The notes below the pieces were generated by a model that searched no databases, was not told the origin of the DNA, and was given only the letters and a program-made list of their open reading frames with translations. DNA of 64,000 bases from contig UCKM01000004.1 in assembly GCA_900473175.1 (NCBI GenBank), positions 62,001 through 126,000 of the forward strand, in the 5' to 3' direction. The DNA is from Hyphomicrobiales bacterium. GTDB lineage: Bacteria > Pseudomonadota > Alphaproteobacteria > Rhizobiales > Rhizobiaceae. Below are positions 29,663 through 37,079 of the stretch, one piece after another. A program made the translations under genes and the position numbers. Numbering within the stretch: position 1 is the stretch's first letter; every line of letters starts with the position of its first letter.

Positions 29663-31185
29663 GCGGCCTGCTCCTTATCGTTCACGTTCAGCGCGGTTTC
29701 GATGATGTTGCGCTCGTTGAGTTCCAGTCCGGCAAGTTCCCGCGTCACGCGGCCGTCATACATGACGAGGACCCGATCACAGCAGCCGATCAATTCCGCA
29801 TAGTCGGTGGAGTAAAAGAGGACTGCAACGCCGCTATCAGCGAGATCGCGCAACAGCCGGTAAACCTCCTGCTTGGTGCCGACATCAATGCCGCGCGTGG
29901 GATCATTCAGAAGGATAATACCGGGATGGGTCATCAGCCACTTGGCAAGCACCACCTTCTGCTGATTGCCGCCTGAAAGGGTGGAAACGGCCGCCGCCAG
30001 TTCCGTGATCTTTATATTGAGACCCTTGATTATCTTCTCGACAGCCGTGTGTTCGCTGTTTCGATCGAATCTCAGGCCTTTTTGAAACTTTGACAGCGAT
30101 GCCAGGCTGATATTGTCCCTGATGTTCATGGGCAGCATGAGGCCCTCGGTTTTTCGGTCTTCTGGAATCAGTGCGATCGGCAATTGAGCCCGCATCGCCG
30201 ACCGCGGCCCTGAAAGACGAAGCGGTTTGCCCAAGACGTCGACAGAACCTGAAACGCCTTTGAGTACGCCGAACAAGGCGAACAGCAGCGACCGCTGCCC
30301 CTGCCCGTCAAGGCCGCCCAGACCGACGATCTCGCCTTTGCGCACGTCGAGGGAAATATCGCGCAACTGTTGGCCCCACGAGAGGTTCCTTGCAGAGAGA
30401 GCCACTGGGGCCCCGGGATTCGCCGGAGGCTTGTCCGGATAATGATGCGTCATCTCGCGGCCAATCATCATTTGCACGATGGCGCTCATGGATCGCTCGC
30501 CAATACGGAATGTCTCGATCCGCCGTCCGTTGCGAAATACCGTGGCGCAATCGGCCAGAGCCGCGATCTCATGCATCCGGTGCGAAACGTAAAGGATGCT
30601 GACGCCTTCTGACCGAAGACGGCGGATGATGGTATAGACGCGTTCCACATCCGCCGCGGTAAGCGCCGACGTGGCTTCGTCAAGGATAAGCAGCTTCGGG
30701 CGCTTTGCCAGCGCCTTGGCGATTTCCACCATCTGCCGGCGCGAAAGCGGCAGGTTGCGAACGAGTTCAAGCGGGTGAATGTCATCGCAGCCGATCTCGG
30801 CTAGCAGCCGGCGAGCCCGTTCACGCTGCGCACCCGCATCGATCAGGCCAGCACGCATCGGCGGCGCGACGATCGAGAGATTGTCGGCAACCGTCAAGTC
30901 TGGCAGAAGCGACAATTCCTGAAACACACAGACCACGCCTGCGGCCATGGCTTCGGTGGGATTGCGAAAATCGACGCGTTTGCCCTCGACGTAGAGTTCT
31001 CCCTCGCTCGGGTCTGTAACCCCGGCCGCGATCTTGATCAGCGTCGATTTGCCGGCTCCGTTTTCACCGAGAATGGCATGAATTTCGCCGGGATAGGCAA
31101 CAAAATCCACCTCGTTCAACGCCGCGATACCGCCATAGCGCTTCGAGACATGCTTCATTTCAAGAATTGGCAAAGCGTCCGGCAC
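29659..31185 (-). CDS. Sugar ABC transporter ATPase (RbsA-like, two nucleotide-binding domains)
   Basis: A 508-residue double ATPase energising the importer. The N-terminal domain has Walker A GENGAGKSTLIKI (about 38-50), signature region LPLSRRQMVEIAKAL and Walker B LLILDEATSAL. The C-terminal domain has the degenerate Walker A GLDGQGQRSLL usual in this family and a standard LSGGNQQKVVLAKWL signature. Length and arrangement match RbsA, MglA and XylG. Confidence 0.92.
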   Translation of the reverse strand: MPDALPILEMKHVSKRYGGIAALNEVDFVAYPGEIHAILGENGAGKSTLIKIAAGVTDPSEGELYVEGKRVDFRNPTEAMAAGVVCVFQELSLLPDLTVADNLSIVAPPMRAGLIDAGAQRERARRLLAEIGCDDIHPLELVRNLPLSRRQMVEIAKALAKRPKLLILDEATSALTAADVERVYTIIRRLRSEGVSILYVSHRMHEIAALADCATVFRNGRRIETFRIGERSMSAIVQMMIGREMTHHYPDKPPANPGAPVALSARNLSWGQQLRDISLDVRKGEIVGLGGLDGQGQRSLLFALFGVLKGVSGSVDVLGKPLRLSGPRSAMRAQLPIALIPEDRKTEGLMLPMNIRDNISLASLSKFQKGLRFDRNSEHTAVEKIIKGLNIKITELAAAVSTLSGGNQQKVVLAKWLMTHPGIILLNDPTRGIDVGTKQEVYRLLRDLADSGVAVLFYSTDYAELIGCCDRVLVMYDGRVTRELAGLELNERNIIETALNVNDKEQAA

Positions 31186-31208
31186 GAAGATTTCCTCCCA
31201 AGAAGAAA

Positions 31209-31230
31209 CCGGGGCGAAGGTTCGCCCCGG
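31209..31230 (-). promoter_or_regulatory. Strong hairpin between binding-protein and ATPase genes
   Basis: A perfect ten-base stem, CCGGGGCGAA paired with TTCGCCCCGG around a two-base loop, lies in the 56-base gap. On the minus-strand transcript it is followed by TTTCTTCTT. It could act as a partial terminator or as a 3' stabiliser that keeps the binding-protein message abundant, a common arrangement in ABC importer operons. The mechanism is inferred. Confidence 0.7.
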
Positions 31231-31241
31231 TAGCGATCGGC

Positions 31242-32372
31242 TTATTGATCGGCCTTGGTCTGCCCCATGATTTCCTGTGCGCTGAAATTGATGCCGCAGG
31301 TTGGGAAGGAATTGCCGACGAAGAAGTTGTCCGTCTCCTTCGCGTAGTAGCTATCACCGTCCTTGAAGTTGGGATCTTCCACGATCGAAAGCGGCAGGGA
31401 TATCGACTGTGGAACCACGTCGCCCTCGAGTGCAGCGATCGCGGTCTTTATCGCAACGGCAACCTGCGCCGGACCGGTACCTGCGGACGTGCATTTCAGC
31501 CCGTCCTTGGAATATTCGGCGCACAGTTTGCGGAAGCCGTTTTCCGTTTCACCACCGACCGGCACAAAGGGGTGCTTGGCGTCAATCATGGCGCGTACCG
31601 TCCCCGTTGAGCCGCCCTGAACCGACACGCCGTCAAAATGCTTGTGTACGGCGATCGCATCGGCCACGACCTTCTGCGCGGTGCCGTCGTCCCAGCGGCC
31701 GACAACTTCCACGGTTTCCCATTTCCCGCCCGACTTCTTCAACACCTCCTGAATGCCTTCGTGGCGGTCGCGATCGACCGAAGTTCCGGTAACGCCGCGC
31801 ACCTCAAGCAGTTTGCCCTTATTGCCCGGGATATTCTTGACCAGCCAATTGCCCCAGAGTTCGCCGAGCCCTTTCTGGTTCACATTCACATTGATGGCTT
31901 CATCGGTGTCGAGCGTATTGTCGAATGCCACCAGCACAATACCGGCTGCGTTGGCACGCTTGATGACCGGCTTGAACGCGGTCGGATTCTGCGCATTGAC
32001 GACGATCGCGTCGTAGCCGGAATTGATAAAATTATCGACCGCCGCAATTTGCGCGGCGACATCATCACCGGTGGAGACAACCTTGAATTCCTTGAGCTTG
32101 GCCTTCACTTCCGGCAGGGCAGCGTAGGCTTTGGCGGTCTGGATCATCTGGATGCGCCAGGTATTGCCGATGAACCCATTGGCAAGCGCGATGCGGTAAG
32201 GTCCTGCCTTTTTGGGCCACTGAAAATATTTGGTCTCGGGTGTCAAAGGCTTGAAGCATTCCGCGTCCTTGCTCGGCCCCTTTACAATCTCGGGGCCAGC
32301 GGCGTAGGCGGATACGCTCATCACCAGACTGACTGCGGTCGCAGCCATCATGCTCTTGAGTATCATGCTCAT
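31242..32372 (-). CDS. Periplasmic sugar-binding protein of ABC importer
   Basis: A 376-residue substrate-binding protein of the periplasmic-binding-protein 4 type. It has a Sec signal peptide (about residues 1-24, ending VSAYA). The mature part contains YRIALANGFIGNTWR, then DNFINSGYDAIVVNAQNPTAF and VLVAFDNTLD, as in ribose-family binding proteins. GGAGGAGGAG lies upstream of the ATG at 32372, so expression should be high. It stands first among the transport genes and follows the lactonase gene by 45 bases. The ligand cannot be deduced from the sequence. Confidence 0.9.
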   Translation of the reverse strand: MSMILKSMMAATAVSLVMSVSAYAAGPEIVKGPSKDAECFKPLTPETKYFQWPKKAGPYRIALANGFIGNTWRIQMIQTAKAYAALPEVKAKLKEFKVVSTGDDVAAQIAAVDNFINSGYDAIVVNAQNPTAFKPVIKRANAAGIVLVAFDNTLDTDEAINVNVNQKGLGELWGNWLVKNIPGNKGKLLEVRGVTGTSVDRDRHEGIQEVLKKSGGKWETVEVVGRWDDGTAQKVVADAIAVHKHFDGVSVQGGSTGTVRAMIDAKHPFVPVGGETENGFRKLCAEYSKDGLKCTSAGTGPAQVAVAIKTAIAALEGDVVPQSISLPLSIVEDPNFKDGDSYYAKETDNFFVGNSFPTCGINFSAQEIMGQTKADQ

Positions 32373-32417
32373 TTCTGCTCCTCCTCCTTGTTGATTATTA
32401 TAATTTTCTTGGCAGAC

Positions 32418-33350
32418 TCAGGGTATCTGCGCTCCCTGCCTCCTTGTTTCGAGCGCATAGACCGAGCTTGTTGCGGTTATGAAGAGGCGCGACCGTTGCG
32501 GTCCGCCGAATGTGAGATTGGCGACGACTTCCGGCACCAGAATGCGGCCAAGGCGTTCACCGGACGGTGTGTAGCAATGGATCCCGTCCGCCGCGGAAAT
32601 CCACAAAAGGCCTTCAGTGTCCACGCGCAAGCCATCGGGCACCACGTCTACCTCCGCGACCACACGGCTGTTGCCGAGCTTCCTGCCATCGATCACATCA
32701 AATGCGCGCACATGGTGGGGGCGTGTGTCATCGAACCCGAAGCCGAAGCCCCGCGCGCGCCCGGAATCAGCGATGTAGAGGACCGTTTCATCCGGTGAAA
32801 AAGCAAGGCCATTCGGCCGATCGAAATCATCGGCGACCAGGTCGACCGCAGACGTGTCGGGATCGAGCCGATAGACGTTGTTGCCGCCGACTTCGCTCTC
32901 GGCCCGGATTCCCTCATAGTCGGAAACGATCCCATAGGGCGGATCGGTGAACCAGATCGAACCATCGGACTTGACCACGACATCATTGGGCGAATTGAGG
33001 CGCTTACCATTCCAGTGGGTGGCGAGAACTTCATACTTGCCATCCTTGCCGGTGCGACTGACACAGCGACCGCCATGCTCGCAGGAAATCATCGCCCCGT
33101 TTCGATCAAGCGTATTGCCGTTGGCGCGCTGCGATGGCTGCCGAAAAACTCTCAGCCCCCTGTCTTGCGACCACGTCATCATTCGATTGTTGGGAATGTC
33201 GGAAAAGCGAAATTCACCTATATCATCTAGCCAAACTGGGCCCTCGGCCCAGATAAAGCCGGTCGCGATTTGCTCCAGCGCGGCGTCGTCAGGAAAAAAA
33301 GACGCAAAACGCCGGTCATCTTGTGAAAGAAAGGGCAATCCTGCTTCCAT
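32418..33350 (-). CDS. SMP-30/gluconolactonase family protein
   Basis: A 310-residue six-bladed beta-propeller lactonase-type hydrolase. The metal-site residues of the family are present: Glu36 (WAEGPVW), Asn122 (NSPNDVVV) and Asp195 (YIADSG), with Asn180 (DRPNGLAF) nearby. Such enzymes open sugar lactones formed by sugar dehydrogenases. There is no signal peptide, so it is cytoplasmic. Co-localisation with the importer suggests that the imported sugar or its oxidised lactone is the substrate, but no dehydrogenase lies in the window. Confidence 0.88.
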   Translation of the reverse strand: MEAGLPFLSQDDRRFASFFPDDAALEQIATGFIWAEGPVWLDDIGEFRFSDIPNNRMMTWSQDRGLRVFRQPSQRANGNTLDRNGAMISCEHGGRCVSRTGKDGKYEVLATHWNGKRLNSPNDVVVKSDGSIWFTDPPYGIVSDYEGIRAESEVGGNNVYRLDPDTSAVDLVADDFDRPNGLAFSPDETVLYIADSGRARGFGFGFDDTRPHHVRAFDVIDGRKLGNSRVVAEVDVVPDGLRVDTEGLLWISAADGIHCYTPSGERLGRILVPEVVANLTFGGPQRSRLFITATSSVYALETRRQGAQIP

Positions 33351-33383
33351 ATTCCGGCCCTCCCGTGCCGGTCCTAAATATTC

Positions 33384-34121
33384 TCAATTACTCTGTCTGA
33401 CCCTCTGAAGCGGCCCGCACGCTTCCCCTACCCGTTGCGAGTGTGGCGGGGTAACTTTGGCGCCATGCGATTGCAGCAATGTGATGTAGCGTTTGCGTGT
33501 CCATTCCATATGCCTGACGAGCAGCTTCACCGCCCTCTCCAATTCACCGCTTTTGACGTGGTTCAGCAGGCGCTTGTGCTCGTCGAAGGACTTGTGGTTG
33601 AGTTCCGGGTCGCGCGAAAGACGATTGCGCAGCGCCTGAATGCGAAAGGCGATGACCATGAAGGCCTCGGACAGGAATTGGTTTTCCGCGACATCGAACA
33701 TTGCCTGATGAAACGCTCCATCCAGAACGCGGTAGTCTTTGACATTGCCATTCTTTATCGCCGTGCTCATCCTCGCGACGATCTCGAACCAGCGCTGTGA
33801 CAACGCCCCCTGATTGCGTTCCATGGCCAAGCGCAAGGCGGCAAGTTCGAGTATGGCCCGCATTTCGCCGAGTTGGACCACCTGATCGGCGTTCATCTCA
33901 AACACGAAAGTTCCGCGCTGGGGATGGATCTCGACGAGACCCTGGCGTTTCAGTTCAAGAAGTGCCTCGCGTACCGGCGTCTTGCTGACCCCAAGTTGCT
34001 CCGCCAATGCCAGTTCCGACAGGCACTCGCCGCTTTGCAGAACTCCACGAACGATGCGGCTGCGAATATGGGCAGCAGCCTGTGCGGTCAGGGAAGGTCC
34101 TCTTGTAACGGCCAGGGTCAT
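33384..34121 (-). CDS. GntR-family transcriptional regulator (FadR/FCD subgroup)
   Basis: A 245-residue regulator. Residues 10-75 are a winged helix-turn-helix with SELALAEQLGVSKTPVREALLELKRQGLVEIHPQRGTFVF. The C-terminal FCD ligand domain has DGAFHQAMFDVAEN with the metal-binding Asp/His pattern and a late HKRLLNHVKSGELERAVKLLVRHM block. It is the first gene of the leftward sugar operon and probably controls it in response to a pathway metabolite. The FCD class usually binds small carboxylates such as sugar acids. Confidence 0.92.
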   Translation of the reverse strand: MTLAVTRGPSLTAQAAAHIRSRIVRGVLQSGECLSELALAEQLGVSKTPVREALLELKRQGLVEIHPQRGTFVFEMNADQVVQLGEMRAILELAALRLAMERNQGALSQRWFEIVARMSTAIKNGNVKDYRVLDGAFHQAMFDVAENQFLSEAFMVIAFRIQALRNRLSRDPELNHKSFDEHKRLLNHVKSGELERAVKLLVRHMEWTRKRYITLLQSHGAKVTPPHSQRVGEACGPLQRVRQSN

Positions 34122-34455
34122 ATCTCACCCCCGAATAGAGTTTTCATATCTAAGGTATCACATACTCAGCACCTTGCGCCAAAACTTTCTTATGCCTCGA
34201 AGAATCTCGTAGAAAGCAATTTGGTTACAGGTTTTGGCGGTTCCGGCGATCACAACGATCCTGGAACAACGCGAACGACGGACAAGTACCCTCCATCGTG
34301 GCGCTGTCATTTCGATTTCAGCAGCCCCATTGCAAAAAAGTCTGCCAATGCAGTGAATTGGCCGGCGCGCGCCAATAGCCCTATGGACGCATACGAATGT
34401 CCAGATTGGAGTTAATCCCCTTTTTATCATGACATGAAGCAAGAACGGGAATAAT
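34122..34455. other. Divergent promoter region between GntR and LuxR-type regulators
   Basis: This 334-base stretch separates two regulators transcribed away from each other. It is richer in A and T than its flanks and contains one short perfect dyad at 34155-34165. No other gene is supported. Confidence 0.5.
34155..34165. promoter_or_regulatory. Possible GntR operator (GTAT-CAC-ATAC dyad)
   Basis: GTATCACATAC is a perfect dyad with a three-base centre, 34-44 bases upstream of the GntR start codon. Short dyads with a T-G/C-T-N3-A-C-A flavour are typical of FadR-subgroup operators, but a single 4+4 match could be chance. It would suit autoregulation. Confidence 0.3.
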
Positions 34456-35235
34456 ATGCGCGGTCAAAATGGATTGGAAAAAATCCAAAAGGGGGGGCAG
34501 CGAGTGTCCATCAGTCAAGATACGAAACGCCGCAAGGCGCGCAATACGCCGACTGTAATCGTCATAGAACAACATACACTTGCACGTACAACCATCGTCC
34601 GGCTGCTCGAACACGAACTGACGGGCTGGGACTTTATCGACATGGTCTCTATCGAGACTCTCGATAGTGCTCTCGGAATGGACGTGCGTCTTATCGCGCT
34701 CGATCTTGCCGGGAGAACTCTCGACAGTGCAAGTCTCAATGATGATCTTGATATTATAAGAGATAGTTTTCCCGAGGCTTCGATAGCCCTTCTCTCCAAC
34801 ACGGATGATACATTCGTGGCCTCTCAGGCGCTCGAGATGGGTATCCGCGGCTATTTCACAACGTCCATCCCGATCGATGTCGCGCTTGCCGGGATGAGGC
34901 TCGTCCTCGCAGGCGGGGTTTTCTACCCGCACCCCTTGGTCGCACACGCAAACCGCTTGGCGATGCGGGACAAGCCCCAGGATGAGCCGCGCAGGGTTAC
35001 CAATGGCAATACGCATTATCTGACTATTGCGGATTTTACCCCGCGCGAAGCGGATGTGCTCGCCGAGCTGCAATGCGGCCATCCAAACAAGGTCATTGCC
35101 GGCAAGCTCAATCTATCGGGGCATACGGTGAAAATGCACTTGCAGCACATCATGCGCAAGTTGCAGGTGCAAAACCGCACCGAAGTGGTGGCTCGGCTGG
35201 GTCAAAAGACGACATCCGATATTACTGCATCTTAG
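34456..35235 (+). CDS. LuxR/NarL-type response regulator
   Basis: A 259-residue regulator. Residues 33-150 resemble a receiver domain: VIVIEQHTLAR at the first strand, and Asp83 in LIALDLAG at the usual phosphorylation position. The acidic pair expected near the first strand is weak (EQ instead of DD/ED). Residues 190-250 form a LuxR-type HTH (FTPREADVLAELQCGHPNKVIAGKLNLSGHTVKMHLQHIMRKL). The ATG at 34456 is given; a GTG at 34504, with a G-rich site six bases upstream, may be the real start. No histidine kinase lies nearby. It heads the cluster containing the type I exporter and may control it. Confidence 0.82.
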   Translation: MRGQNGLEKIQKGGQRVSISQDTKRRKARNTPTVIVIEQHTLARTTIVRLLEHELTGWDFIDMVSIETLDSALGMDVRLIALDLAGRTLDSASLNDDLDIIRDSFPEASIALLSNTDDTFVASQALEMGIRGYFTTSIPIDVALAGMRLVLAGGVFYPHPLVAHANRLAMRDKPQDEPRRVTNGNTHYLTIADFTPREADVLAELQCGHPNKVIAGKLNLSGHTVKMHLQHIMRKLQVQNRTEVVARLGQKTTSDITAS

Positions 35236-35252
35236 GTCACGTGTTTCATGGC

Positions 35253-35531
35253 TCACGCGTTTCCCCGCGATGTCTTTTCAAGCATCTCGCTTAGGGTTGC
35301 AGCTGCGAGCATCGTTTCAGCCAACAGTTTCTTGAGCTTGTGATTTTCTTCCTCGAGCGCCCTCAGCCGTTTGACATCGAAACCGACATTGCGGAACTGC
35401 AGTGATTGCCATCGATAGAAGGTCGGTTCGCTGATCCCATACCTGTGGCACACTTCCGCCACGGTTACCCCGGCCTGATGCTCCTTCAGGATCCCCATGA
35501 TCTGATCATCATCAAACTTTCTCTTACCCAT
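35253..35531 (-). mobile_element. IS3-family transposase OrfA, remnant without OrfB
   Basis: A 92-residue OrfA-type protein of the IS3 group. It has an N-terminal helix-turn-helix (FDDDQIMGILKEHQAGVTVAEVCHRYGISEPTFYRWQ) and a leucine-rich coiled coil (KRLRALEEENHKLKKLLAETMLAAATLSEML). The catalytic OrfB with its DDE motif, which should follow by frameshift, is missing; the frame ends at 35253, just short of the regulator gene. The upstream side (35535-35620) may include an inverted-repeat end, TGTCTGGGGTACCAGG. It appears to be an insertion-sequence leftover between regulator and exporter. Confidence 0.82.
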
Positions 35532-35625
35532 CACCGCGTTCCCTCGACGGATTCAAGTCAGGATTGTCTGGGGTACCAGGAAGAGTGGAGCACCGCGCCC
35601 CCCGGTAATTCGCCTTCCGCCTGTC

Positions 35626-37065
35626 TCAATCTTCACGGAACGCTCTGTTGAAACTGTCAAGGAGCGGTCTGACGGCGTAAAACGCCACGGTGCTCTCCCC
35701 TGTTTCAATCAAGGCTTGGGCAGGCATGCCAGGAACCAGCGTGACATCCCGCATCTTCGCCAGCCGTTCGTCGGTCACGCGGATCGTCGCTGCATAATAG
35801 GGCTGGCCGCTTTGCTTATCGACAAGACGATCGGCCGAAACATATTCGACCATGCCTTTTAGCAACGGAACGCGCCGCTGGTTATATGGAAGAAGGTGAA
35901 CCTGTGCCTCAAGCCCCGGATGTACGACGTTGATATCCTCCGGCCGCACATGGGCCGAAACGATGAGGCGGTCTTCGCGGGGCACGAGATCGACCAGCGG
36001 TTCGCCTGCACCGATGACGCCGCCTGCGGTGTGAATGCGCAAATCCATGATCACACCATCCTCGGGTGCCCTGATCTGGGTCCGGGCAAGCTGGTCGTCA
36101 ATCGCCCGCAACCTTTCGCTCAGTTGCACCATCTGGCTTTCGGTGTCGCGCAGCCCTTGGGCAACTTCGTTCAGCCGGTCGCTTTCGAGCTTCACAAGAT
36201 ATGCCTGGCTCTCGCTGATGACCTGATAGGCGCGGGAAACTTGGGCGACGACTTCACCGAGCTGACCATTGAGATCTGCCTGCTCGCGTCCGAGAAGCAG
36301 GAGCCTGCTCTTTTTCTCCAGCCCCTTGGTGACAAGCGGTGTTACCGTATCGAATTCCTGCCGCGCAATTTCGGCCCGCTCCGTCAATGCCGCTTTCTGC
36401 GCGGCGAGCCCGGTAATCTCCTGCTGGACCTGGTCCATCTTCTTCTGCGTAATCGCGATCTCGGACTGCATGACAAGGCGTCGTGTCTCGAAGATGCGCT
36501 GCTGTCCATCCAAAATCCCGTCAATTGATGGGTTCGTGGCCCTCAGCGCCTCAAGATCTGCGGTATAGGTAACGCGATCGCTGCCCTTCTGCTCAGCGCT
36601 CAGTCGTGCGTGGCTCGCCTTGGCGTCCCAAAGCTGTCCCTGGAGGCTGTCGCGCTCCGAGCGCGATTTCGTGTCATCGAGCTGGATGAGGACTTGGCCC
36701 AATTTGACCGCATCGCCATTCTTGACGAGGATTTGCCGCACAATTCCGCCTTCCAGATGCTGGATTGTCTTTCGACTGGTTTCCGGCTCGACGATACCTG
36801 CAGCGATGGAGGCGCTTTTCAACGGCGCAAAGACGGACCAGGTTCCAAGGCCAATGAAAAAGACACCGACCAGCAGGTTCCCCACAAGGGCGACATTTCG
36901 CAGCCTTGGCATGGGTGTAGCCGTGGCCAGCACCCCGTAGTTGGCGCCGTCCGCCGGTGCATAGGCGAGGAGCTTCTTCCCGTTACCTGACCGGGCAACA
37001 ACCTGGCGGATTATGCTCATTGCGCCTGCGACTTTTACTGGAATGTCGAATTGAACAAGGGCCAT
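35626..37065 (-). CDS. HlyD-family type I secretion membrane-fusion protein
   Basis: A 479-residue periplasmic adaptor that links the ABC exporter to an outer-membrane TolC-like channel. It has an N-terminal cytoplasmic stretch, one membrane helix at about residues 58-76 (NVALVGNLLVGVFFIGLGTW), the beta-barrel/lipoyl half motif GIVEPETSRKTIQHLEGGIV, a long coiled-coil hairpin from about 125 to 320, and the closing RAPEDGVIMDLRIHTAGGVIGAGEPLVDLVP. The stop codon of the exporter gene (TAG) overlaps its ribosome binding site AGGAG. No TolC gene is in the window, as is common. Confidence 0.93.
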   Translation of the reverse strand: MALVQFDIPVKVAGAMSIIRQVVARSGNGKKLLAYAPADGANYGVLATATPMPRLRNVALVGNLLVGVFFIGLGTWSVFAPLKSASIAAGIVEPETSRKTIQHLEGGIVRQILVKNGDAVKLGQVLIQLDDTKSRSERDSLQGQLWDAKASHARLSAEQKGSDRVTYTADLEALRATNPSIDGILDGQQRIFETRRLVMQSEIAITQKKMDQVQQEITGLAAQKAALTERAEIARQEFDTVTPLVTKGLEKKSRLLLLGREQADLNGQLGEVVAQVSRAYQVISESQAYLVKLESDRLNEVAQGLRDTESQMVQLSERLRAIDDQLARTQIRAPEDGVIMDLRIHTAGGVIGAGEPLVDLVPREDRLIVSAHVRPEDINVVHPGLEAQVHLLPYNQRRVPLLKGMVEYVSADRLVDKQSGQPYYAATIRVTDERLAKMRDVTLVPGMPAQALIETGESTVAFYAVRPLLDSFNRAFRED

Positions 37066-37079
37066 GGTGCTAGCGTCTC

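Noticed and set aside
35253-35640. Complete IS3 element
   Set aside because: Only OrfA is present; no OrfB frame with a DDE motif exists on either strand around it.
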